Below, piece after piece: positions 17,256 through 26,900 of a DNA stretch of 64,000 bases. The notes beneath the pieces were generated by a model, which saw nothing but the letters and a program-made list of their open reading frames with translations, made no database searches and was not told the origin of the DNA. The DNA is from JBARKJ01 sp963698885 (GTDB lineage Bacteria; Nitrospirota; JACRHJ01). The stretch is taken from NCBI GenBank assembly GCA_963698885.1, contig CAVOSJ010000004.1, positions 501,804 to 565,803 of the forward strand. The letters are read 5' to 3'. A program made the translations under genes and the position numbers. How positions within the stretch are numbered: position 1 is the stretch's first letter; each line of letters begins with the position of its first letter.

Positions 17256-18453
17256 GACGGCGGCCGGGACACTGGAGAGGTGCCGGGGACTGATAGACCG
17301 GGGAATCCTGGACGAAAAAAAGGTTAAAAAAGCCGTGACCGCCGCGAACGCGCGCGGAGTGGACGTCGAGCATGTGCTGATCAAGGAATACCGGGTCCCG
17401 AAGAAGGCGGTCCTGTCCTCTCTTGGCGAATGCTACGGCCTCCCCTCGGCCGATTACGACGAACGGCTCCCGGTCCCCCCCGCTATTATCGAAGGTCTGG
17501 ACCCCTTCGAGCTGTCTTTCTGGTCATGGTTCCCGTTAGCAAAGGACGGCAACACGGTAACCATAGCGGCCAACAACCCTGACGACCCCGCTTTGACCGC
17601 ACAGTTTAAAAAATATTATCCGGGGATGGCGGTCAAAATCTGCGTCGCGCTCCGGGAAGATATCCTGTGGTACATAAACGAATACCTCCACGACGTTCCC
17701 GGAAAGCTTATAGGCACGGAGAGGACGGGGTTGGCTTACTGGCGCAATACTATGGCGCACTGGAGGACGAAGCTCGCGCGCTACCGCACGGATATGGCAA
17801 AGGCCAGAACGGACCTTGCGGCGCTCCGGGGGGGCCTGGGTTTGGTCGCGATATCGGACGCCATGATACGCTCCGGAAAGTTTAAGAACGTCATGGGGCT
17901 ATACGCCCTTTTATTCGTGGGCCTTGCGATTGCGGCATACGGACTTGTGAAGTATCTGAGGCTTCGGCATAAAGGCATACGGCCCCCGGGGCACCAGACG
18001 ATAGTGGAGGTCACTTCCGCGACCATACAGTTCCTCGAGAATTATCATTATATCCCCGACGGCGGCCTTGGGGCGGGCCAGACTAAAAGGACGATGCTCG
18101 CCCGCCTTGGCGACCTGCTCTATGATTATTCCACTATTCTCTACCCCTCCCCCGCAAGCAGGGAGCGCACGCACCTGGCCAGGGAACGGAACGTCCTGGC
18201 GGCCCAGCGCACCGTCGCGGCCGCGTACAGGACGATATACGCCAGGGCCCGGACGGGGCTTGCCTTCATAAGGACGGGCGTGTCGTTCATCAGCATCGGG
18301 CTGGGCTTGATGGGCTACTTCGGCCTTGGGCCAATGACCCTGGTGGACGGCGTGCTGATAACGCTTGGAATTTTAATGGCGGCGGACGGAGCGCTGTGGT
18401 ACCTTCCGGTGCGCAAAGAGCAGGCCGAGCCGCCGAGGTGCCAGCCGGACTAA
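17245..18453 (+). CDS. GspE-N (MshEN-like) domain fused to two DUF202 membrane units
   Basis: A 402-residue partner of the preceding gene. The chosen start, ATG 17245, overlaps the upstream stop; an open extension further upstream is a shadow. Residues 1-150 are GspE-N-like ('GTLERCRGLIDRGILDEKKV', then 'VLSSLGECYGLP' and 'PLAKDGNTVTIAANNPDDPA'). DUF202 units lie at about 157-238 (degenerate in the 'RTG' block, which reads ALRGGLGL) and 305-388 (canonical 'ARTGLAFIRTGVSF'). Together the pair carries five DUF202 units. The tight overlap implies co-translation and probably a hetero-complex in the inner membrane. Function unknown. Confidence 0.7.
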   Translation: MMSRTAAGTLERCRGLIDRGILDEKKVKKAVTAANARGVDVEHVLIKEYRVPKKAVLSSLGECYGLPSADYDERLPVPPAIIEGLDPFELSFWSWFPLAKDGNTVTIAANNPDDPALTAQFKKYYPGMAVKICVALREDILWYINEYLHDVPGKLIGTERTGLAYWRNTMAHWRTKLARYRTDMAKARTDLAALRGGLGLVAISDAMIRSGKFKNVMGLYALLFVGLAIAAYGLVKYLRLRHKGIRPPGHQTIVEVTSATIQFLENYHYIPDGGLGAGQTKRTMLARLGDLLYDYSTILYPSPASRERTHLARERNVLAAQRTVAAAYRTIYARARTGLAFIRTGVSFISIGLGLMGYFGLGPMTLVDGVLITLGILMAADGALWYLPVRKEQAEPPRCQPD

Positions 18454-18531
18454 AGCTGATAAAAAATTAAAAACAGTATAGAATAGAGAGATTGAAAGCG
18501 CCCTTAGGCAAAATTACAGGAGGTAATCGGG

Positions 18532-18924
18532 ATGAGCAAGGGGAAGGTGATGGTGATAGACGACGAAAAAATTGTCGGGGACATGTCGAAGCTCTCCCTG
18601 GAACAGGAGGGCTACGAGGTAGCGACCTTCCTGAACGCCGAGCCTGCCCTGGCTTTGCTTAAAAATGAACAGTTCGACATCGTGGTCACGGACCTCAAGA
18701 TGAAGGGCATAGACGGGATGGAGGTCCTAAGGACGGTAAAGGAATTATATCCCAGGACCCAGGTGATAATGATAACGGCATTCGCGAACCTCGACTCCGC
18801 GATAGAGGCAATACGCGGCGACGTTTTCGACTTCTTCCCCAAGCCGGTAAAGATAAAGGAACTCAAGGCCTCGATCGGCCGCGCGATGGAGAAGGTGGCA
18901 TCCAGCGAAGAGACAGCCCTTTAG
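18532..18924 (+). CDS. Single-domain response regulator (CheY-like receiver)
   Basis: A 130-residue stand-alone receiver. The acidic pocket is 'MVIDDEK', the phospho-acceptor Asp is in 'IVVTDLKMKG', the switch Thr in 'VIMITAFAN' and the conserved Lys in 'FFPKPVKIKEL', so phosphorylation chemistry should be intact. No output domain follows. It has an excellent AGGAGG ribosome site 8 bases before the ATG and is followed by a terminator. It lies 78 bases after the DUF202 pair; the local context suggests it could report to the AAA+/DUF202 cluster, but no cognate kinase is visible. Confidence 0.9.
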   Translation: MSKGKVMVIDDEKIVGDMSKLSLEQEGYEVATFLNAEPALALLKNEQFDIVVTDLKMKGIDGMEVLRTVKELYPRTQVIMITAFANLDSAIEAIRGDVFDFFPKPVKIKELKASIGRAMEKVASSEETAL

Positions 18925-18963
18925 ACAATAACCCCTGCCGGTATCCTTATCTTATTTCCCCCC

Positions 18964-18998
18964 GCCCCCTCTTAAGCATTAAAGAGGGGGCGTTTCTT
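18964..18998 (+). terminator. Rho-independent terminator after the receiver gene
   Basis: A 10-bp stem (GCCCCCTCTT pairing with AAGAGGGGGC) with a short loop, followed by a T-rich tail. It separates the Tad/DUF202 genes from the efflux genes. Confidence 0.8.
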
Positions 18999-19159
18999 AT
19001 GGGGACTTAAAACATCTGTAACTATATTACACTTAAAGACGTCTAACTTCCTGGTTGGCGTTTTTTTTATTTATGGTAAGATTAAGTCGTTTTTGTTTAG
19101 TATAATTAAATACTTCTTCAAAAAGCGTCAATAAAATAGAAAAAGCGAGGCTGACATCA

Positions 19160-20358
19160 ATGTCCGAACAGGAAAAAGAAGGACCAAACGAGGATACGGA
19201 GAGCGTCCAGCCTGAAGTTCACAGGCGGAAGTGGCCTTTAGCGCTGGTTATTGTCTGCCTGGCGCTTATCGCCATATATTTCTTTTCACATTCAAAGTCC
19301 CCAAGCAGGCGTCGAAACCGCCCGCTCCCCGCGCGCCGGTAGTTGTCCAGGCGGCGAAAAAGGGAGATATCAAGGTATATCTTACCGGGCTTGGCTCGGT
19401 CGCCTCGCTTAATACCGTGACGGTCAAGACCCGCGTGGACGGCCAGCTCATGGCTGTCAACTTCCGCGAAGGCCAGGACGTAAGAAAAGGTGAACTGCTC
19501 GCCCAGATAGACCCCCGGCCCTTCCAGGTGCAGCTGACGCAGGCTGAAGGCCAGATGGCGCGCGACATGCAAATCCTCGACAACGCGAAAGTAGACCTTA
19601 AACGCTACGAACTGCTATGGTCCCAGAACTCAATCCCCAAGCAGCAGTTAGATACGCAGGCGGCGCTCGTGCGCCAGTATGACGGGGTCGTGAAGACCGA
19701 CCAGGGGGCGATAGACGCCGCCAAGCTGGACCTCGTTTATTGCCGCATAACCGCGCCCGTGAGCGGGCGGGTAGGCCTACGCCTGGTTGACGCGGGCAAC
19801 ATAGTCCACGCAAGCGACGCGAACGGACTCATTGTCATAACCCAGGTCCAGCCGATTACCGTGATATTCCCCGTCCCGGAGGACGACCTGCCGCAGTTGC
19901 AAGCCCGGCTGAGTAAGGGAGGACGGCTACTGGTGGACGTTTACGACCGCGAGATGAAGGTCAAAATTTCCACCGGGTATATGCTGACCGCCGATAACCA
20001 GATAGACCCGGCCACCGGTACTGTAAAGATCAAGGCGGTCTTCCCGAACAGGAAAAACGAGCTGTTCCCGAACCAGTTCGTCAATGCGCAGCTGTTAGTC
20101 AACACGATTCATAACGCGGTCATCGTGCCGGTTGTCGCGGTACAGAGGGGCCAGCGCGGCTCGTACGTCTTTGTCATAAAGCCTGACAATTCCGCCGAGA
20201 TGCGGCCTGTCACCACCGGTGAGTCCGAAGGCGGCGAAGTCGCCATCACCGCCGGGCTGGCGCCGGGAGAAATCGTGGTAACCGACGGCGCGGACAGGCT
20301 GAAGGAGGGAGCAAAGGTAGAGATAAGGACTCCCAACGGCAAAGGCGGAAAACCGTAA
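19160..20358 (+). CDS. RND efflux membrane-fusion protein (MdtA/AcrA type), one frameshift
   Basis: The N-terminus from ATG 19160 gives a cytoplasmic stretch and a membrane anchor ('PLALVIVCLALIAIYFF'). Near 19297 the frame changes, and the rest (about 350 residues) continues with 'PVVVQAAKKGDIKVYLTGLG', the lipoyl/hairpin region ('KGELLAQIDPRPFQVQLTQA') and the beta-barrel ending. Corrected length is about 399 residues, normal for the family. This periplasmic adaptor joins the inner-membrane pump to the outer-membrane channel. A one-base indel in a C/A run is likely. It is the first gene of an adaptor–pump–pump–channel cluster like mdtABC plus an outer-membrane factor. Confidence 0.85.
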
Positions 20359-20361
20359 ACC

Positions 20362-20427
20362 GTTACTTTTCTTTCTGTCTTCGCTATCGCTCTGGACAGG
20401 TAAATCATCGCGAGAAAGAAAAGTAAC
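20362..20427. repeat. Inverted repeat, 15-bp arms, in the adaptor–pump gap
   Basis: GTTACTTTTCTTTCT (20362-20376) is the exact reverse complement of AGAAAGAAAAGTAAC (20413-20427), with a 36-base loop. It lies between the adaptor and the first pump and could attenuate transcription or stabilise the mRNA. Confidence 0.7.
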
Positions 20428-20469
20428 ACAAAAGAAAGCTGGACTGTTTAAACCCCAAACGTTTTTGGC

Positions 20470-20493
20470 GTTACCTTTTTCCAAAAAGGTAAC
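20470..20493 (+). promoter_or_regulatory. Hairpin overlapping the probable ribosome site of the first pump gene
   Basis: GTTACCTTTTT and AAAAAGGTAAC form a perfect 11-bp stem with a 2-base loop, ending 8 bases before the ATG at 20502. The only Shine-Dalgarno-like sequence (AAAGG) is in its 3' arm. Confidence 0.55.
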
Positions 20494-20501
20494 GATTTGA
20501 A

Positions 20502-23500
20502 ATGAACATCTCAAGTCCATTCATAACGCGTCCGGTCGCGACGACGCTTTTGATGGTCGCCATCCTGCTGGCCGGGGCGGTGGCTTATCGCCAGCTCCCT
20601 GTCTCGGCCCTGCCGCAGGTTGACTACCCGACAATACAGGTGCGCACGTTCTACCCCGGCGCGAGCCCGGACGTAATGGCCTCCTCGGTGACCTCGCCGC
20701 TGGAGCGGCAGTTCGGCCAGATGCCGGGTCTTAACCAGATGACCTCTGCAAGCTCGGGCGGCAGCTCCGTGATAACGCTCCTGTTCAGCCTGGACATAAG
20801 CTTAGACGTCGCCGAGCAGGAGGTCCAGGCGGCCATAAACGCGGCAACTCAGCTCCTGCCCCGCGACCTGCCGAACCCGCCGGTATATAGCAAGGTGAAC
20901 CCCGCCGACGCGCCTATCATGACCCTGGGCCTCACCTCGAAATCCCTGCCCCTGCCGCAGGTGGAGGACCTTGCGGATACGCGTTTCGCGCAGAAGATAT
21001 CGCAGCTTCCGGGCGTGGGGCTTGTCAGCATCAGCGGCGGCCAGAGGCCCGCGGTCCGGGTAAACGCGAACCCGACCGCCCTGGCCTCTTACGGCATGAC
21101 CCTTGAAGACCTGCGCACCGCCATCTCGAGCGCGAACGTCAACCAGGCCAAGGGCGGCTTCGACGGCCCGAGGCAGTCCTATATTATCGGGGCGAACGAC
21201 CAGCTCTTGTCGAGCAAGGACTACCGGTCCCTCGTTGTCGCCTATAAAAGCGGCGCGCCGGTAGTGTTATCCGACGTGGCGGACGTAATAGACGACGCGG
21301 AGAACGTCCAGCAGGCGGCCTGGATGAATAACACCCCGGCGGTGATAGTCAATATCCAGAGGCAGCCGGGCGCGAACGTAATCGAGGTCGTGAACCGCAT
21401 AAAGCAGCTCCTGCCCCAGCTCCAGAGCTCCCTGCCGCCGTCCATAAACGTTACCATCTTAACCGACCGCACGACTACCATACGCGCGTCGGTGCGTGAC
21501 GTGCAGTACGAGATGCTTCTCGCCATCGCGCTCGTCGTGATGGTAATCTTCCTGTTCCTCAGGAACTTCTCCGCGACAATAATACCGAGCGTCGCCGTCC
21601 CCCTGTCCTTAGTCGGGACATTCGGCGTGATGTACCTCCTGGGTTTTTCGCTGAACAACCTTTCCCTTATGGCGCTTACGATATCCACCGGTTTTGTCGT
21701 GGACGACGCCATAGTCATGATCGAGAACATCCACAGGTACATCGAGCAGGGCGAACCGCCTCTCGAGGCTGCCCTCAAGGGTTCAAAGCAGATAGGATTT
21801 ACCATCCTCTCACTGACGATATCGCTCATTGCGGTCCTGATCCCGCTTCTGTTTATGGGAGACGTGGTCGGACGGCTGTTCAGGGAATTCGCCTTGACCC
21901 TGGGCGTCACCATCCTCATCTCGGCGTTCGTCTCGCTTACGCTCACACCGATGATGTGCGCGATGCTCCTCAAGCATGTCCCGGAGGAGAAGCAGGGGAA
22001 GGTCTACCGCTGGTCCCAGGAGCAGTTCGACAGGATAATAGCGGGGTATGGAAGGACCCTTCGCTGGGTGCTGGACCATCAGAAAGCGACGCTTTTCGTG
22101 GCGGCTGGCACTCTTGTGCTCACTGTGGTATTGTACGTCGGCATTTCCAAGGGGTTCTTCCCCATACAGGACGCCGGGGTCATACAGGGCATCTCCGAGG
22201 CGCCGCAGACCATATCCTTCCCGGCAATGGCCAAGCGTCAGCAGGAGCTGGCAAAGGTAATCCTGCGGGACCCGGCAGTCGAGAGCCTCTCCTCCTTCAT
22301 CGGAGTGGACGGCACCAACACCACGTTAAACGACGGGCGCATCCTGATCAATCTGAAACCGCTTGAGGAGCGGGGCATAAGCGCGAGCGAAGTCATCCGC
22401 CGTATGCAGCCGGAACTCGCAAAGGTCGACGGCGTAACGCTCTATATGCAGCCGGTGCAGGACCTTACAGTCGACGTGCGCCAAAGCCGCACGCAGTTCC
22501 AGTACACTCTGGAGGACCCAAACGGCGCCGAGCTTAGCGCATGGGCGCCCAAGGTTATCGATAAGCTTAGCACGCTCCCGGGGCTTGCGGACGTGAGCGA
22601 CGACCAGCAGGACCAGGGACTCCAGGCCTCTCTCGACATCGACAGGGGCACGGCCTCCCGGCTCGGTATCTCGCCGCAGAATATAGACGATACGCTTTAC
22701 GACGCCTTCGGCCAGAGGCTCGTATCCACCATGTTCACCGAACTGAACCAGTACAGAGTCGTGCTGTCGGTCAAGCCCGAGTTCCAGCACAACCCCGGGG
22801 GGCTTCAGTCGATATATCTCAGGAGCGCGGGCGGCGGGCAAGTCCCGCTAAACGCGATCACCCAGGCCTCGGAGAAGACGGCCCCGCTCATCATAAACAG
22901 GCTCGGGCAGTTCCCGGCGGTGACGGCCTCGTTCAACCTTGCCCCGGGGGCGTCACTGGGCGGCGCGGTGGACGCGGTCGAGAACGCCGCTAAGGAAATC
23001 GGCCTTCCGGCGAGCATACAGGGCAGCTTCCAGGGGACGGCCCAGGCGTTCAAGGCCTCGCTGCAAAACGAGCCGCTGCTTATACTTGCGGCGCTGATCA
23101 CGGTCTATATAATCCTGGGCGTACTCTACGAAAGCTATATCCATCCGCTGACCATACTATCCACGCTGCCCTCGGCGGGCGTGGGCGCGCTCCTCGCCCT
23201 GATGTTCTTCCGCCAGGACTTGAGCGTCATTGCCATAATAGGCATCATACTTCTTATAGGCATAGTGAAGAAAAACGGGATCATGATGGTGGATTTCGCG
23301 CTCGACGCGGAAAGGAACGAGGGTAAAACTCCGACCGAGGCAATCTACCAGGCGTGTCTTTTGAGGTTTCGCCCGATAATGATGACCACCTTCGCGGCGC
23401 TGCTCGGCGCTCTTCCGCTCGCGTTCGGCAGCGGCGTGGGTTCGGAGCTTCGCCGCCCGTTAGGCATTTCCATCGTCGGCGGCCTTATCGTAAGCCAGGC

Positions 23501-23591
23501 GCTGACACTCTATACGACACCGGTCATATACCTCGCTTTCGACCGCCTGGCGAGGAGAATGAAAAGTAGAAAAAGTAAATCATCAGTTTAG
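20502..23591 (+). CDS. RND multidrug efflux pump, MdtB/MdtC-like
   Basis: A 1029-residue inner-membrane pump of the HAE1 (hydrophobe/amphiphile) RND family. It starts 'MNISSPFITRPVATTLLMVA', the usual first membrane segment. Membrane helix 4 carries the proton-relay pair in 'STGFVVDDAIVMIENIHRYI', and the C-terminal half has 'GIVKKNGIMMVDFALDAE' and 'RFRPIMMTTFAALLGALPLA'. With twelve membrane helices and two large periplasmic loops it exports drugs or other small amphiphiles by proton antiport through the adaptor and channel. It is intact, and close to the pump at 23946; tandem pumps are typical of MdtBC heteromultimers. The natural substrate cannot be read from sequence. Confidence 0.93.
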   Translation: MNISSPFITRPVATTLLMVAILLAGAVAYRQLPVSALPQVDYPTIQVRTFYPGASPDVMASSVTSPLERQFGQMPGLNQMTSASSGGSSVITLLFSLDISLDVAEQEVQAAINAATQLLPRDLPNPPVYSKVNPADAPIMTLGLTSKSLPLPQVEDLADTRFAQKISQLPGVGLVSISGGQRPAVRVNANPTALASYGMTLEDLRTAISSANVNQAKGGFDGPRQSYIIGANDQLLSSKDYRSLVVAYKSGAPVVLSDVADVIDDAENVQQAAWMNNTPAVIVNIQRQPGANVIEVVNRIKQLLPQLQSSLPPSINVTILTDRTTTIRASVRDVQYEMLLAIALVVMVIFLFLRNFSATIIPSVAVPLSLVGTFGVMYLLGFSLNNLSLMALTISTGFVVDDAIVMIENIHRYIEQGEPPLEAALKGSKQIGFTILSLTISLIAVLIPLLFMGDVVGRLFREFALTLGVTILISAFVSLTLTPMMCAMLLKHVPEEKQGKVYRWSQEQFDRIIAGYGRTLRWVLDHQKATLFVAAGTLVLTVVLYVGISKGFFPIQDAGVIQGISEAPQTISFPAMAKRQQELAKVILRDPAVESLSSFIGVDGTNTTLNDGRILINLKPLEERGISASEVIRRMQPELAKVDGVTLYMQPVQDLTVDVRQSRTQFQYTLEDPNGAELSAWAPKVIDKLSTLPGLADVSDDQQDQGLQASLDIDRGTASRLGISPQNIDDTLYDAFGQRLVSTMFTELNQYRVVLSVKPEFQHNPGGLQSIYLRSAGGGQVPLNAITQASEKTAPLIINRLGQFPAVTASFNLAPGASLGGAVDAVENAAKEIGLPASIQGSFQGTAQAFKASLQNEPLLILAALITVYIILGVLYESYIHPLTILSTLPSAGVGALLALMFFRQDLSVIAIIGIILLIGIVKKNGIMMVDFALDAERNEGKTPTEAIYQACLLRFRPIMMTTFAALLGALPLAFGSGVGSELRRPLGISIVGGLIVSQALTLYTTPVIYLAFDRLARRMKSRKSKSSV

Positions 23592-23619
23592 GCGCGGAGG
23601 GAATGAGGCGGCGGAGGCA

Positions 23620-23715
23620 TTCCTTCCAGAACCTCATTATTCGCAACCATGCGGGAACCGCTAATTTCTTTTTTACGCTCAACGATGAGCTTCTTCCAGG
23701 AACACCTCCGCCGCC
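23620..23715 (-). repeat. Degenerate, inverted copy of the intergenic palindromic repeat
   Basis: Read on the minus strand this stretch resembles the middle of the repeats at 23736 and 27040: a 'CGTTGAGCGTAAAA' box, then a GCGAATAATGA-like box. Only about two-thirds of positions match by eye, so it is an old copy at best. Confidence 0.4.
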
Positions 23716-23735
23716 CCATTTGCAAATGCGTAGGG

Positions 23736-23836
23736 GGGGAGCGTTCTCGGTAGAAAAATTATCGTTGAACGTAAAACAGAACGGCCGCCTTACACGCGTA
23801 ATTGTGAATAATAATTTTTCGGAGAGAACGCTCCCC
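23736..23836. repeat. About 100-bp palindromic intergenic repeat, copy A
   Basis: Outer arms GGGGAGCGTTCTC (23736-23748) and GAGAACGCTCCCC (23824-23836) are exact reverse complements. Inner arms GAAAAATTAT and ATAATTTTTC also pair. The unpaired centre contains CGTTGAACGTAAAAC. It can fold into one long hairpin. Copies lie at 23849 (partial) and 27040 (full). Confidence 0.8.
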
Positions 23837-23848
23837 TCCGAAGCACCC

Positions 23849-23925
23849 GTTGAACGTAAAACGGAACGATCGCTTATACGCGTAATTGTGAACAATAATT
23901 TTTCGGAGAAAATGCTCCCTCCGGA
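23849..23925. repeat. Palindromic intergenic repeat, partial copy B
   Basis: This repeats the centre and right half of copy A: GTTGAACGTAAAACGGAACG, then the TAATTGTGAA.AATAATTTTTCGGAGA block and a GAAAATGCTCC arm. The left arm is missing. It sits directly before the second pump gene. Confidence 0.75.
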
Positions 23926-23945
23926 GCAACTCGTGGGTTTTTAAA

Positions 23946-26900
23946 ATGAACATCTCCGAAATATTCATAAAGAGGCCCGTCGCGACGACGCTTCTGACCG
24001 CCGGGATAATCCTCGCCGGGGCGGTTGCATTCCGCCTCCTGCCCGTATCGCCCCTGCCGCAGGTGGACTTCCCGACGATCTCGGTATCAGCGGGACTGCC
24101 GGGGGCCGACCCGGAGACGATGGCGACGGCCGTCGCCGCGCCGCTTGAGCGTCAGTTCGGGCGTATCGCGGGCGTGACGGAGATGACCTCGACCAGCAAC
24201 AGGGGCGCGACCTCGATCACGCTGCAGTTCGACTTGAGCCGCGACATCAACGGCGCCGCGCGCGACGTGCAGGCGGCGATAAACGCCGCGCGGGGATACC
24301 TGCCCGCGAACCTGCCCAATAACCCGACCTACCGCAAGGTAAACCCCGCGGACGCCCCGATCCTGATAATCGCACTGACTTCGGATACCGTCCCCAAGGT
24401 TGCAATGTACGACATAGCCTCGACAGTCCTCCAGCAGAGGCTCTCGCAGGTCAAGGGCGTGGGACAGGTGTTCGTTGGCGGGGGGGCGCTCCCGGCGGTG
24501 CGCGTGGACTTAAACCCGACGGCCCTTTCCGGTTACGGCATAAGCCTTGAGGACGTGCGGGCCATGCTGGCCGCCACAAATGCGAACAGGCCGAAGGGGC
24601 AGCTGACAAACGGCGGCAAGACCTGGGAGATATACACAAACGACCAGCTCCATAAAGCCGACGAGTATAAAAACCTGGTCGTGGCGTACAGGTCCGGCAG
24701 GGCCGTGCTTTTGAAAGACGTAGCCAACGTCCAGGACTCCGTCGAGGACCTGCGCGCCGGCGGGCTCGTGAACGGAAAGCCGGCCGTCATGCTGGTCATG
24801 TTCCGGCAGCCCGGCGCGAATATAATAGACACGGTGGACAGCGTCCGGGCGCTTATGCCGCAGCTCAAGGCGGAAGTCCCGCAAGGTGTGGACATGTCCG
24901 TCGTGCTGGACCGCACCCCGCCGATAAGGGCCTCCCTAAGTCATGTGGAAATGACCCTCGTCCTGGCCGCAATGCTCGTAATCCTGGTCGTTTTCGCATT
25001 CCTCCGGACGGTACGCGCCACGGTCATACCGGGCGTGGCCATTACCGTGTCCGTAATAGGCACCTTCGGCATAATGTACCTGTTCGGATATTCGCTGGAC
25101 AACCTCTCCCTCATGGCGCTCACGGTATCGACCGGCTTCGTGGTGGACGACGCCATAGTCGTGCTGGAGAACGTCACCCGCCATATCGAGAACGGCGAGA
25201 CGCCCTTCCAGGCGGCCCTTATAGGGACGAGAGAGATATCCTTCACCGTAGTGTCCATGAGCCTCTCGCTCATCGCCGTGTTCATACCATTGCTCCTGAT
25301 GGGCGGCATAGTCGGACGCCTGTTCCGTGAATTCGCAGTGGTGCTCTCGTCGGCGGTATTCGTCTCTCTCGTGGCGTCTTTAAGCACGACACCCATGATG
25401 TGCGCGGTAATGCTTCGGCCGGCGAGTCACTACCAGCGCAAGCGGGCTTACAGGATAAGCGAGTCTATATTCAACTGGATGCACCGGCGTTATGAACTCA
25501 GCCTCGGCTGGGCGCTGTCGCACCACCTGTTCATGCTACTCCTGCTGCTGGCTACCGTCGGGACGAGCATATACCTGTTCATTACCGTCCCGAAGGGGTT
25601 CTTCCCGGACCAGGACAACGGACGCATTGTAGGGAATATACAGGCGGCGGAGAATATATCTTTTCAGGCCATGAGCGGCAAACTTTCGAAGGTCGTTGAT
25701 ATAATCAAAAAGGACCCCGAAGTGGACTACGTCATCGGGTTCACGGGCGGCGGCGGCTCCACGACAAACACCGCAAGGATGTTCATCGCGCTTAAGCCTT
25801 TCGCACAGCGTAAGTCCACCATGCAGGAGATAATGGTCCGGCTGCGGAAAAAACTCGCCGGGGTGCCGGGCGCGCCGACATTCCTCCAGCCCGTGCAGGA
25901 TTTGCGCGTCGGCGGCAGAATCAGCAGCGCGATGTATCAATATACCATCCAGGGGGACAGCCAGCCGGAGGTTACCAAATGGGCGCAGCGCATGGTCCAG
26001 GAGATGCGCACCCTGCCCCAGCTGACGGACGTGAACAGCGACCTTCAGAACAAGGGGCTCGAAGCCACGCTCGTGATTGACCGCCCCACGGCCGCCCGCC
26101 TCGGCATCACCACGCAGACTATAGACGACATCCTCTACGATGCGTTCGGCCAGAGGCAGGTGTCGATTACCTATACGGCCCTGAACCAGTACCATGTCGT
26201 GATGGAGGTCGCGCCTGCCTTCTGGCAGCATCCGGACACGCTTAAAGACATCTACGTCCCATCCCCTGACGGGACATTGTCGCCCTTAAGCGCGTTCACA
26301 TACTACGAGCCGACGAATACGACCCTCGCGGTTAACCACCAGGGGCAGTATCCTTCGGTGACGGCTTCATTTAACCTCGTGCCCGGGGCGTCGCTTGGCG
26401 ACGCCGTGAAAGCGGTCGAGGGCGCGGCGAGAAAGCTTGTCCTTCCCGGCAATATTCACGGCAGTTTTTCGGGCACGGCCCAGGCGTTCCAGACCTCGCT
26501 TGCCAATGAGCCGCTCCTGATACTTGCCGCGCTTTTATCGGTCTATATCGTCCTGGGCATCCTCTACGAGAGCTACGTGCACCCCGTGACGATACTCTCC
26601 ACGCTTCCTTCCGCTGGCGTGGGCGCGGTCCTCGCGCTGATGTTAACCGGCACGGACTTAAGCGTCATAGCGATAATAGGCGTCATACTCCTCATCGGCA
26701 TCGTGAAGAAAAACGGTATAATGATGGTAGACTTTGCCCTGGAGGCGGAACGCAAAGACGGCATGAACCCGAGGGACGCGATATTCCAGGCATGTTTACT
26801 CAGGTTCCGCCCTATAATGATGACGACGATGGCGGCGCTCCTGGGCGCGGTGCCGCTCGCGATTGGAGGCGGCGTCGGCGCCGAGCTTCGCCGCCCGCTC

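Noticed and set aside
21242..21973. Long antisense frames inside the RND pump genes
   Set aside because: They mirror the high-GC coding strand, and lack ribosome sites and family similarity.
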